Shown here: positions 11,585-21,708 of the stretch, one piece after another | Position numbering within the stretch: position 1 is the first letter of the stretch | How the letters are laid out: every line of letters starts with the position of its first letter | NCBI GenBank assembly: GCA_051453625.1 | Contig: JBOZIK010000001.1 | Location: 87,135,498-87,158,825, forward strand | Reading direction: 5' to 3' | Source: Welwitschia mirabilis | Taxonomy: Eukaryota > Gnetophyta > Gnetopsida > Welwitschiales | Length of the DNA: 23,328 nucleotides | The notes under the pieces: generated by a model | Seen by the model: only the letters and a program-made list of their open reading frames with translations | Told to the model about the DNA's origin: nothing | Database searches by the model: none | Program-made: the position numbers and the translations under genes

Positions 11585-12291
11585 TAACTAATATTTTACA
11601 TTTTATATGAACAATCAACTTTTACATCATAGATTCATGATCATGGATGTCCAAATATTATACAAACAAATTTTCATCAAATTCTGGGTAAGTTCACTTA
11701 AGACATCTATAAGGTGAAAAAGTTTGACTATTAGTAGACATCTGCAAATTTGAAGATGTCTTAGGCTAAAGTTCATGTTGATTAAAAATGAAGATGTAAG
11801 CCTAATGCCTAGATGTTTCCTATCCATTACATGGTGGTTACAAAGTTTAAAGAGCTACTATTTGAGGTCAAACAACTAGTTTTCCTTAAAGGATATAAAG
11901 ACACGAAGTCATAAAATAATTTACAACTTTTGATGCTTCAAGAAAATATAACGAATAAATCTATGAAAAAGCATGAATGAATAGGTAATTGGAACTTCTC
12001 AAGAAGTAAAAATATCATTTCTAAAAGAGCTTACATTATTTACTCATTTTATTTTGAATCTCATCGCCACATCATTTATTAGCACTTGTGATAACAATGA
12101 TAATAAGAAGCTCAAGCTCTCTTTAAAGATATATCATTTAGGCATGTTATTGTATTATATTTGTAAATATTATGTTGTTGAACTATCTTATTTCTAAATA
12201 TTTTTCAAGTTTTTTTTGTATTACAAAACTTATTATAAGGCAATCTTGTATGAATGTGCAATGAGATTATACCTGTGAGTACTTGCATTGG

Positions 12292-12531
12292 TGTGAGATT
12301 AGTGGTAAGACCAAAAATAATTATTTCCCTATAGGGAAAAGAGTGTTGTCTTGTAAGGAGATTCTCATTATTATAAGGTTTATGTGTTCCTAGAAAACCA
12401 CTATTTCCCTATGGCTAATAGGATATGCCTTTTGAGAAGACTCTCATTATAGTGAGGTTTGTGGTGCACCTGAAAAACCACTCTTTCCCTCTAAGAAAGA
12501 AAGTAATGCCTTGGAAGAATACTTTCATTGT
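12292..12531 (+). repeat. About 80-bp tandem repeats inside LTR copy B
   Basis: Three degenerate units start near 12292, 12375 and 12453. Each carries AAGGTTTGTGGT-like, AACCACTATTTCCCTATG-like and TGCCTTGTGAGAAGACTCTC-like segments. The same unit occurs about twice plus a partial unit in copy C (about 18690-18905, - strand). Copy number therefore differs between members of the family. The - strand frame at 12415-12639 is a by-product of the repeat. Confidence 0.75.
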
Positions 12532-12747
12532 TAATTGATGATGAACTAGAAAACAACTAGCTTCTTGTAGATCAAAAATATCCAAATATTTGAGAGAAAG
12601 ATACCCTCTGTGTGTGGATGTACCCAGGTTGGGAACCACATTATCTTGGTAAGGTGTTTATTATTGTTATTTTTAATTCTATATTGGTTAAAAGTTTTAT
12701 TTGGTGGAAATCATTCACCCCTCTACTTTGAGTTTAATAATCCTTAG

Positions 12748-14278
12748 AAATGTTTATTCATAATATAATACACTTATCATATTTATTAAGAATTCAAATA
12801 AGTAAATAATATTAAAAATATATTAATATGTCCTTTTAAAATTTTTAATTTATTAGTTTTATCATATGATTTTAATTCTTCACATAATGGGATTATCTAA
12901 TTTTAAATATTTTGATAGCTTTTCTCATAAAATCCTTCTAACATAATTATTATCATTTTCATAGTGAAATATAAAAATTATAAACTAAGGTTAATTTAAA
13001 ATATCATCTTATTTTGATAAGTTCTTTAAGCCTCTAAAGTATATTAATTTATTATCTAATTAAAGGCTTAATATATTTAATACTCAAGTAATTAAGGTTT
13101 ACAAATATGGGTTATGACATGCACTCTGAAGGATTAGAAACATACGATGGACCCATCCTTTGCATGGTAACTAGCGTCTCCACTTTTAGAACTAGGATTG
13201 CTATTAAGTGTGCTCAACACACCTTATTTTTCTGCCATAATGCTATAGATCATGCTAATATTATATAAAGTGAGAGTGCTAAGGAAAATTATTAATGAAA
13301 CTAGATTTCAATTGTCTTATGTATAAAAGGAGCATAATAATATCATAATGATTAATTAAGCATGGTAACATAGCCTAGATATCTTATGTGTTACCACATA
13401 ATAATCAAATTTTATAAGAAATGGAGATTTTACAACTTGATGGGATAGATTCTTTGTAAGTTAATCCTTTGATTATAAAATTAAATAGAATCCTAAATTT
13501 TATAACTTATTACATTTAAAAGCTATAGGTTCCACTTCCCTTACTAAGCAAGTCTTAAGACCAAGATGTTTTCCAATCAAATGCAAGAATTGATACATTT
13601 TTAAATACCATATAAAGCTATCATAAGTATGAGATGTTGCATTAGCTTTATTATTTTAATTAGATATTTTATTTTTTTAAAATACTCTATACTTTAACCC
13701 AAAAACTTTTGATATTCTTCATTCTTTAAATTAGAAATATGTGATTTTCTATAAGGATTTATCTTTCAAAACAAAATTTTTTTAAACACTTTACTCTCTA
13801 ATAAATATAAAATTACTTTTTAAGATCTCAAGTAATTCATTAGTCCATATCTTTTATAAGAAGTGGAAGCCAAGAATAGAGCATTTCTAATAAGAACAGG
13901 ATCATGGTAACATCTCTCAGACATCCTTACTTAAAAATTATGAGTTCGAGATAAACAATGGTTTTCTTAGTCCACAATGTGGAATAAAATGATCATCAAA
14001 ATGTAAAAATGAATGATTAGAATCCAAATTAAACCTTATTAAAGAATGTTCAGTATAATAAAACTACTAGAAATTCATGATGCTTGGATTCACAACTTAA
14101 AGATCAGTGAATTCAACATTGTATTTGTCATACATTCTAGAGGTTTTATAGTTTTCTCTTATAACATTTCTTTTTTCCCCTTTATTTTTCATAATGATAA
14201 AAACTTTCTCTTACCTGGACATGGATTTGGAACTAGATAACAAAATCCTAGGACTAGTGCTTAAGTCATTTTTTAATA
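12748..14278. other. AT-rich intergenic DNA, no gene recognised
   Basis: A block at about 13090-13270 is less AT-rich and has one open + frame of about 40 codons (ending near 13268) with no recognisable domain. The 64-codon frame at 14046-14240 overlaps sequence that may be non-coding leader of the element marked by the primer-binding-like motif at 14279. I looked for the reverse transcriptase that should precede the gypsy remnant at 14641 and could not find it. Confidence 0.45.
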
Positions 14279-14291
14279 GGCTCTAATACCA
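14279..14291 (-). other. Primer-binding-site-like motif (tRNA-Met type)
   Basis: The - strand reads TGGTATTAGAGCC. This is one transition away from TGGTATCAGAGCC, the initiator-tRNA-Met primer-binding site common just inside the 5' LTR of plant retrotransposons. The preceding - strand sequence ends CCCTATAAA, plausible for an LTR end. If real, the LTR would lie at 14294 upward on the - strand, but a + strand gypsy remnant starts at 14641, so little room remains and the two may be nested or truncated. Confidence 0.4.
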
Positions 14292-14293
14292 TT

Positions 14294-14640
14294 TATAGGG
14301 ATTAAAAACCCTTAAGCATAGAATAGTCTCATAACTAGGAGAACATCCAAGGGATCTTACATGATTATACCATTAAAATAACTTAATTTTATTATTATTA
14401 ATAAAATCAATTTATATATAAGTTATCCAAATACCTCTCCTCATATTTATCTCTTATATCCATGAATAAAGGGACCATTCCATACATAAGCTTTAATTTT
14501 ACCAAACAAACTAGTAATAATAGAAAATTTTAACATCTCTTTTTTATTTCTCTTAATTTCTCATCTAAATCTAAATTCACATATTTTCCATGTTTTCTAT
14601 CATCTTATATTTTAAAATATTCACATTACCTTTTGCCATG
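14294..14640. other. AT-rich DNA, possible LTR or RNase H remnant
   Basis: No clear content. It may be the LTR (- strand) belonging to the primer-binding-like motif at 14279. The part after about 14560 may be very eroded RNase H of the gypsy element that becomes recognisable at 14641. Confidence 0.3.
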
Positions 14641-16046
14641 TTTACTCCAACAAGAGTTTTGATATTACTATTAAAGATAAAGTGGGAAAGGAAAATCCTA
14701 TTACTAACCATTTATCTTAATTGTTCTTACTTATTAATTTGAAAGATTTTCTTATGAAAATTTGTTTGTAATGAATGTTTTACCCTAGTATGCTAATATT
14801 GCGAATTTTAAGTATGTGGTAAACTTTATAAAAATATGTCTTATTATGAGTATAAGAAAATTATATTTCAATATATAAATTATTATGAGAACCATAACTT
14901 TTACTTAAATATTATACTAAACAAGTCTTTTAGAGTTTTATACTTAAGAATGAAATGTTTGGCATCTTATATTTTTATCATAATGATGTGTATTAATGTC
15001 ATTTTAGTGGTAAGAAAACAAAATCTAAAGTTGTATACTAAATGCTAGCTTTTTTTAACCTACTCTTTTAAAAAAAAAAAAAGCTAATAAATTTTGTAAA
15101 TATTGTAACAAATGTTAATGGATGGGGTAATATTCGTAAAAGAAAACCCTACCATTGTTTGTGAACCTTTTAATGTTTAGGATATAGATTCTATTAGATC
15201 TTTTCCACCCTTCTTTAGAAATGTTTATATTCTCATTTTTGTGAATTATATTCCTAAACGGGTAGAAGATAAGGATCATATAAATTATAATGCTAAGACT
15301 ATTAGTTATTTTTCATTGTAGTCATCTAAAATTATTGTTAGTGTAAGATATCCATTTTTGTAATAAAATATTTAAAAACCTTATGCTTAAATGAAGTATC
15401 ACTCATAAAGTAACTACTATATATATCGTCAAATCAATGGTTGAGCAAAGATAACTAATTATGAGTTAACTAGAATTATTTAGAAAATGCTTAGTGCCAA
15501 TAGAAAATATTAGTATTTGAAATTATCTAATGCATTATGGCTTATCATACATCTTGTAAAACATGAATTAACATGATCTTATACAAACTTGTTTTTGTTA
15601 AATAATGCTTTATTCATTCTTCGATAGAATATCAATCTTTTTATGATATTCATAAACTTAATATTAATTTTAAAAAGTTTGCTAAAAATATAATGAATTA
15701 GGTAATTTAATTCAATGAAATAAGATTGAATTGTTTTGATAACTTCATGCTAAGAATAGAATGAAATATTATCATGGTTTGATAACTCTTAGAAATATTT
15801 TTAATTGGGTAATACACATTTACCTTTTAATGCTTATTTTAACTTATTTTCAAAAGTATAAATGGAAAGATCATTTTTTATTATTGATGTTCTTTTTCTT
15901 TTAAAATAATTAGCATGTAAGATCCTAAAACCAATCTCATTTAAAAAGTGAATGAATCTAAACACAAATTACTCATTGATAAAAAATTAAATGGAGTTAA
16001 GATTTATTTTGATTATTATTTTGGATGTAAATATAATAAAATCTAA
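14641..16046 (+). pseudogene. Ty3/gypsy RNase H end and integrase remnant
   Basis: Ordered blocks of a plant Ty3/gypsy polyprotein, with an Athila/Tat-like flavour, can be read in shifting frames. 14646-14720: LLQQEF then DITIKDKVGKENPITNHLS, the RNase H end. 14784-14830: P*YANIANF, the P-W-Y-A-D-I-x-N linker with Trp now a stop. 14836 to about 14980: EYKKI...YYENHNFYLNI linker. About 14970-15120: the His-His-Cys-Cys zinc region, with CHFSGKKT near 15000. 15166-15290: core start with FPPFFRNVYILIFVNYIPKR, where the first catalytic Asp is Asn (15244-15246). 15353-15391: HFCNKIFKNLMLK. 15427-15540: QING*AKITN, with the catalytic Glu now Lys (15448-15450), and LSNALW. 15540-15600: AYHTSCKT...LYKLVF. 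15826-15890: FNAYFNLFSKV, the C-terminal block. A final eroded block reaches 16046. It is non-functional, with many stops, frameshifts and a small deletion near 15330. Confidence 0.85.
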
Positions 16047-18524
16047 AAAACTAAAAGATGTGACATTGTTTTTATTTTCTTGTTTTTACTTAATAGACCT
16101 AAAAATGGTGGAACTTTTTAGATGATGAAATAAGAGCTATTGGCCTATGTAGTTACATTTAATATGGGTATGAGATTTGGAGAATATCTATTACTATTTG
16201 TATTCCAAACTTTGTACATAGCAAAAAAATAAGTTAAGTTATTAGGTTTTTATTTTAAAACATTATGACTAAGTTACATTTTTTTACACCACAAAATCCT
16301 AGTTTTTTTCCTAGCTAAAGATGTAACTAGTTATTTCCTAGATTTTAAAACACATCTTAGAGTAATTTTTTCATTTTTAGAATGTTTGCTATTAGATTTT
16401 TCTAAAGACACCTTAATTACTTGATAATTTTCTTACATTAACACTACATTACTAAAATCATGTCTTAAGTGGTGCTATGGCACCATTGTAGTAAATAGCT
16501 TAGATATTTTTCCATTATAAAGACTTCAATTTTAACCCTTAAAACTTATTTTGACTTTGTTATTTAAGACGTAAGGTGTGGAATTGCAAGTGATCATAGA
16601 AGTTAGATAGTAAAACTCTGTTAAAATGTTGATAAGTCCTATTTCAACTATTTTTTAATATTTATTTATCTTAATAATTATTTATGCTTATATATTAGAT
16701 TTTTGTTGTATAAATTATTTTCTCTTTTGCAACTTTTTCCACCAAATATGATGCATTAGTTAGGGACTAGATAGGTAACTAGTCACTTGACCTTGATAAT
16801 ACATTGTAACCTAGTAATACTTTAGCTTTAGTTTTTTAAAACCTTTAGTTTTATGAAAATGAAAATGTAACGGAATCTATTATGTATGATCTTACTATTC
16901 ATTAATTCCTAGAGTTGTAACTTATGCATTAGATATATCATATCATACTAGTGATCAAAAATTAATGAATTTTTATGTTTATTTGGATAAGATATTATCT
17001 ATGCTAGATCACCCTAATCTCAATTCTAGCCTTTATGCTATCTAATTTTCTTGTAAATTTTCCTAAGCCCTTTTATCTACCTTTTACTCATTACATCATG
17101 TTCAACATCCTAGTATTACTCATACATCACATGCATTTCCAAATGTATTAAGAACCCTTCAATTATTTAGTAAGAATGTTTTTCATATCTTTCTTGTCTT
17201 ATTTTTTTCCCATGTTTTCTAGGCTTAATCTTTTTAACATCATATTGTCATTCCTTTCCATTTTATGATTTGAAAGATTATTTCTTACTAGTATTAATAG
17301 TGTTAGAATAATAGTTGTATTAGATATTTTTCTTTCCATTTTACTATCATTTTAAGTATCTTTGAAAAGCAAAGAGATTTTCTAAGCATGAGTAGTAGTA
17401 GTAGTAATAGCCTAGAACCTAGCCTAAGAATTTTGATTTTCCTTAGTTAGAATTGATAAGAATTTGGGCATGATTGAGCATAATATGTAGAGATAGTTCA
17501 ATTCTATTTGCAACTTGACTTTTGCTTTTTATTCTATAACTTAGGTGTTCTCTCATAGGCATGAAACAAGATGAGATTAAAAAGTAGCTTATCATTAACT
17601 TCAATTTTCTATTACCATTATAGAGGTGAATACAATGATAGAGATGATAGTCTACCTTATTCTTCCCATCATTACCCTATTCCTTAGATCCTTTATGTTT
17701 GTATTAGAGTAAAAGATTTCTTTTGCTTTATTTCCATCTTATTAATAATTTGTTTGTAATTATTTATCTTATGTAGGTCAGTGTCTACATTTCAGATGTA
17801 AAATCTATGTGATTCATCATCTCTTTGTAACACCAGATTATAATATGATAATTTAGTGTGTTTTATATTATCTATCTTATATCCATTCTTTTTTTTGAAA
17901 ATAAATAAAATTAATAAAAAATTTATTTTATATTTTCAAAATAATAAATAAAAATTTGAATTATCTAATATCTCTGCATTTTACCTATTATCTCTTGTGA
18001 GTTATGTTATCATGATTACTGATACTATTTCTTTTATATGTTGGTTTATTTATAAGGTTAGCTTTCAGATCCATAGCTATCAACATAAGATATGAACATC
18101 CTAAAGTTAATCCATAGGGATAGATAAATGATGTAATTCCTTATCATATCGTAAAATGATATATATCATTAGGTATTCTAATAAAAGATTGGATACTGCA
18201 TCTATGGGCAAAGGTCTAGATGAATAGCAAACTTCATTTCTCTTATTATCATCACTTGCAAGGGACATACAAGGAGGCTAGTTATGAGGTGTAATGAAGT
18301 TTAGATTTATGATTAAATAAGGTATTAATATGTTATATTCCATACTTTATAATCTTTAATTAGTAAATCTAATAACATGATTACGAGAGTCTCTAATTAT
18401 GTAATACATTTTTATATCAAATTTTATAAAATCATTTTTTCCTTTAATAAGAATCAATGTGTAGCCTTATAATTAATAATGTATTATATTTCTTATATTA
18501 AAGATATATTTTAAATTATAGGTA
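16047..18524. other. AT-rich intergenic DNA, no gene recognised
   Basis: The 3' end and LTR of the gypsy remnant would be expected here in + orientation, but I found no polypurine tract or repeat pair. An (AGT)5 microsatellite lies at 17391-17405, just after an ATG at 17388. The serine-rich start that follows is stopped within about 20 codons. A block at 17620-17690 is open and slightly less AT-rich, without recognisable similarity. The rest is low-complexity A/T-rich DNA. Confidence 0.5.
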
Positions 18525-19961
18525 TTAAGGATAACTGAACTCATATGGAAGGGATGAATGAGTTTTATCAAATAAAAATTTTAACCAATAATAGAATGAA
18601 AAACATAATAGTAAATACCTTACTAAGATAATGTGCTTTTCTAACCTCGGTATGTTTACACACAGAGGGTATCTTCCTCTCACACCTTTGAGTATTTTTA
18701 AGTGATTTTATCATACACCACTAATCCTATAATAATGAGAGTCTCCTCACAAGGCAACACTCTCTTTCCCACATGGAAATAATGGTTTTCTAGATGCATC
18801 ATGAATCTTACAATAATAAGAGTCTTCTTACAAGGCAGAACTCTCTTTTCCACAAGGGAATAGTGGGTTTTTAACTTGCCACTAACTTTACAATAATGCA
18901 AGTACTCATAGGTATAATCTTAATGCATAACCATATAAGGATTGTCTTATAATGAGTTTTCTAATACAAGAATAAAATTACAATAATATTTATAAATAAG
19001 TTAGTCCAACATAGTAAGATTCAATAAAATAATACAACAACAAGCCTGAATGATGTATTTTTGAAGAAAGCTTAGTTCCTAGTTATCATTGTTACCACGA
19101 ATGCAAAAGAATGATGTAGCAATGGAGGATCCAAGAGTGGATGATGTAAACAATGCAAGCTCCTTTGCAAATAATATCTTTAATCCTTTGTGAAAAGTTC
19201 CTATCACTTATGTGTTCTTCTCTCTATAGAAGATTGGATCATTGTATGTCAAATAAGTATGATTATTGAAGTATTAATAGTTATGAATTATTCCGTGACA
19301 TCATCCTTTTATATTATTAAAGAAAAACTAGTTGTTTGATATTGAATAATAGTCATGTAAAGTTTGTCATCACTGTGTAATGGATAGGAAACATCTAGGT
19401 ATTAGGTGTACATCTTCATTTTTAATTGACATGAACTTTAATCTAAGATGTCTTCAAATTGTAGACATCTACTAACAGTTAGACATATTCACCTTGTAGA
19501 TGTCCTTAGTGAACTTTACCTAAATTGATAAAAATTGGTTTGTATAAGCTTTGGGCCTCCATGATCATAAATCCACAATGTATAATCTTTGGGCCTCAAT
19601 TTAGTATAGATGTATTTAAACATATAGAATTTTTCATTTGTGTCTGGTTTAACATTTAACATAGTTCTCTTTGATAGTTGTATTTAATCTATGACTTAAA
19701 AGCTAGTACATTTAAGATGTCTTTAATCTATAAATATCTTTACCAAAGATCTCTTTAATTTTCTAAATGTCTTTCATTCTATAGACATCTTTAGATAATT
19801 AATCTTTGTAATTTTAATAACTAAACCGTTTTGTTAGATATCATCTTTAAAGATCTAATAATGACCTATGCTTATCAGAATTTGATGTTCTTTGTAATGA
19901 CTTATCTATAATGACATAAAATAGTTGACAAGTGGAATCATTAAAACTAGATTTACAAATA
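18525..19961 (-). mobile_element. Sirevirus-type 3' LTR (copy C)
   Basis: Read on the - strand, this matches LTR copies A and B from TATTTGTAAATC (19961) to the CATCCCTTCC and ATCCTTA segments near 18525-18560. It immediately follows a polypurine tract (19976-19964) and lies downstream, in the same orientation, of pol and the env-like region. It is therefore the 3' LTR of that element. It holds AGATGTCT/AGACATCT at 19446-19453 and 19463-19470 among more worn copies. It has two plus a partial unit of the roughly 80-bp repeat, fewer than copy B. A roughly 48-bp direct duplication at about 19545-19602 repeats TTTGGGCCTC and is absent from A and B. The 67-codon frame at 18698-18901 is produced by the tandem repeat. 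The outer boundary is approximate. Confidence 0.82.
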
Positions 19962-19963
19962 AT

Positions 19964-19976
19964 CTTTCCCTTTTTT
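19964..19976 (-). other. Polypurine tract of the Sirevirus-like element
   Basis: The - strand reads AAAAAAGGGAAAG followed by AT and then the LTR start. A purine run directly before the 3' LTR is the plus-strand DNA priming site of LTR retrotransposons. The position is decisive because it fixes the LTR start and its orientation. The last frame of the env-like region ends in a TAA (19977-19975) that overlaps the tract. Confidence 0.8.
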
Positions 19977-20487
19977 ATGATGTCCAAAACTTGGCAAATC
20001 TCATTAGTATAGTCTCATTTAAACAACTGAAATTGGATACTAATATTTTAGAGAAATGTACATAATAATTTTTTGCAATAATATTGGAAAAACATATATT
20101 AACCACTTCAATAATAGATAAAGGCACATTTGAATAATCATGTAGGATGTAGAGCACGAAAGGCACAAAAACATTTGATAATTTCATTCAAGAACATTAA
20201 CAATTAATCAAATAAGATATGCTAATAGTAATATCCCAAAAAAATCAGAGCATGGTATTTAGCTTGCATGCCAATAATACATCATGAAAAAATATGCTCA
20301 TGGTAATGTGCTAATACTAAAAATCATAGCATGTTATAATAAAAAGGTGCTAGTAGTATATAATATGAAGATTATGAATATGTTTACCAATAAAAATCAA
20401 AGCACAACATTTTATAAATGTGCCAATAATAACATGATATTAAGATATGAGAGTGTGCCAACCAAAAAAGATGTGCTAACAAGAAAT
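19975..20487 (-). pseudogene. 3' part of env-like region, with degenerate repeats
   Basis: This is internal DNA between the env-like frame and the polypurine tract. A 70-codon frame (20187-19975) is hydrophobic and ends exactly at the polypurine tract; it may be the worn C-terminus of the env-like protein, but I recognise no domain. From 20480 to 20240 the sequence is a degenerate tandem repeat (separate entry). The + strand frame at 20284-20508 is most likely a shadow of that repeat. Confidence 0.4.
20240..20480. repeat. Degenerate tandem repeat, unit about 75 bp
   Basis: On the + strand the sub-motif AAAAATCAGAGCAT (20240-20253) recurs as AAAAATCATAGCAT (20319-20332), AAAAATCAAAGCAC (20392-20405) and, weaker, AAAAAAGATGTGC (20464-20476), spaced 72-79 bases. 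A second sub-motif, TGTGCCAATAATAACAT and variants, lies between them. The unit is close to 25 codons, so it may once have encoded a repeated peptide in the env-like protein. Confidence 0.55.
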
Positions 20488-20771
20488 AATGGTAAAAATA
20501 ATAGATGATATCAATGTATGCAAAATAACATAAGTAATCATTAACAAATAATGATAACACTCAGGAATCCAATTTAACATCTTAATAACAAGTGTGTCAT
20601 GCCCAATAGGATGTTATTAACCTAAAAGCTAATGTTCCCAACTTTATGCAACTGATCTATCTAACTGATTTTTCAAAACTTCACCTCATTTTTAAATAGT
20701 ACAGAAAAGGATCTAATCATTAAGGGCAGAGTCACTTGTATAATGTGTGTCTTGGCCTTTTTGGTCACTAT
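20488..20771 (+). repeat. Left copy of 284-bp gap-flanking direct repeat
   Basis: This block is repeated at 20872-21155 with about 14 substitutions and no length difference. It ends at the first N of the gap. Because it lies inside the env-like region, this false duplication adds about 384 bp (one copy plus N) to the apparent length of the element. Confidence 0.92.
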
Positions 20772-20871
20772 NNNNNNNNNNNNNNNNNNNNNNNNNNNNN
20801 NNNNNNNNNNNNNNNNNNNNNNNNNNNNNNNNNNNNNNNNNNNNNNNNNNNNNNNNNNNNNNNNNNNNNNN
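20772..20871. other. Scaffold gap of 100 N
   Basis: There are exactly 100 undetermined bases between two copies of the same 284-bp sequence, most likely a missed overlap. The 83-residue frame crossing it is an artefact. Confidence 0.98.
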
Positions 20872-21155
20872 AATGGTAAAAATAATAGATGATGTCAATG
20901 TATGGAAAATAACATAAGTAATCATTAATAGATAATGATAACACTTAGGAATCCAATTCAACATCTTAATAACAAGTATGCCATGCCTAATAGGATGTTA
21001 TTAAGCTAAAAGCTAATGTACCCAACTTTATGCAACTGATCTATCTAACTGATTTTTCAAAACTTCTCCTCATTTTTAAATAGTACAGAAAAGGATCTAA
21101 TCATTAAGAGCAGAGTCACTTGTATAATGTGTGTCTTGGCCTTTCTGGTCACTAT
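20872..21155 (+). repeat. Right copy of 284-bp gap-flanking direct repeat
   Basis: This is the second copy of 20488-20771, starting at the first base after the gap and of identical length. Its right end (GGTCACTAT, to 21155) continues into unique env-like sequence. Confidence 0.92.
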
Positions 21156-21708
21156 TATTAGTATCATGCATGGTGTATATTTGCTGAATATAGGATGAGG
21201 AGGATGTAGGTGATTGAGTATGGCTCTTCCTAGAAGGGCATTGGAGTATGGCTCTTCTTAGAAAGGCATTGAGATGTCTCACCTAGGCCCTTATAGACCT
21301 ATCTCCTTATATGTTGGTACATTTGAGGAGTGATGAACATCCTAAATAAACTGCCTATGGTTTTCTTTATGAAGGATGATGGTAATTACACAGTGAAAAT
21401 TGGTGGTACATGAATGGGATCAAAGTAAGTAGTGGTAATGATGGTTTATGTAATAAAGGTGGAGAAGATAGGTGTAGAGGTGAAGAAGTTCTAGGAGATG
21501 GTGGTGGCTTAGTAGACCAGTGAATTAAACCTTAAAATGTGGATGGTAGAAGATAAGAGGCTATACATCTAAGCTCTTAAACTCTATCTTCTCCTACTAC
21601 TACCTTTAATGTAATGAATTAGGAGACTATTGCTCCTCCTACACCTATGCCTGTATGGAAGTCTAGTAACCCTCTGAATCTTCTTGCTATTGAACAAATC
21701 CAAGACAT
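21097..21708 (-). pseudogene. Env-like ORF remnant downstream of copia pol
   Basis: From an ATG at 21708-21706 one reading frame can be followed to a stop at 21097. It is interrupted by about seven in-frame stops but no frameshift I can see. It starts MSWICSIARRF. It then becomes rich in Pro, Ser, Thr and Leu (STKPPPSPRTSSPLHLSSPP at about 21520-21461), and later Ser/Gln-rich (SHTQSPTSSSSYIQQ). Sireviruses, a plant lineage of Ty1/copia, often carry an additional env-like ORF between pol and the 3' LTR, and this frame has exactly that place and orientation. I rely on position and composition; no signal peptide or transmembrane segment is clear, and function is unknown. A 28-bp tandem duplication lies inside it (21216-21271). 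Confidence 0.55.
21216..21271. repeat. 28-bp tandem duplication in env-like frame
   Basis: GAGTATGGCTCTTCCTAGAA... (21216-21243) is followed directly by a copy at 21244-21271 with two differences. Twenty-eight is not a multiple of three, so the duplication itself shifts the reading frame. Confidence 0.85.

Larger units (their letters stand above)
11172..12747 (+). mobile_element. Sirevirus-type LTR, nearly complete, probably solo (copy B)
   Basis: This copy begins TGTTGATAAATC at the point fixed by the polypurine tract of copy C. It aligns with copy C over nearly its full length, ending with ATTCACCCCT at about 12713-12722 and CCTTAG at 12742-12747. U3 holds five exact AGACATCT/AGATGTCT octamers (11374, 11426, 11701, 11736, 11754) and a TATATAA box at 11578-11584. 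The 3' part holds about three roughly 80-bp tandem repeats (12292-12531). The block CCCTCTGTGTGTGGATGTAC at about 12604-12623 is typical of this LTR class. No polypurine tract precedes it and no tRNA-Met type primer-binding site follows, so a solo LTR is likely. Flanks AAATT (11167-11171) and AAATG (12748-12752) could be a worn 5-bp target duplication. The 66-codon - strand frames inside are shadows. The 3' boundary is uncertain by several bases. Confidence 0.8.

Noticed and set aside
11627-11827. 66-residue - strand frame, like the one at 7060
   Set aside because: It is the antisense of the LTR U3. Its recurrence in copies A and B reflects the repeat, not a gene.
17388-17460. ATG followed by Ser-rich codons, possible gag start
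   Set aside because: The serines come from an (AGT)5 microsatellite and the frame stops within about 20 codons.
18698-18901. 67-residue - strand frame with internal repeats
   Set aside because: It is generated by the roughly 80-bp LTR tandem repeat.
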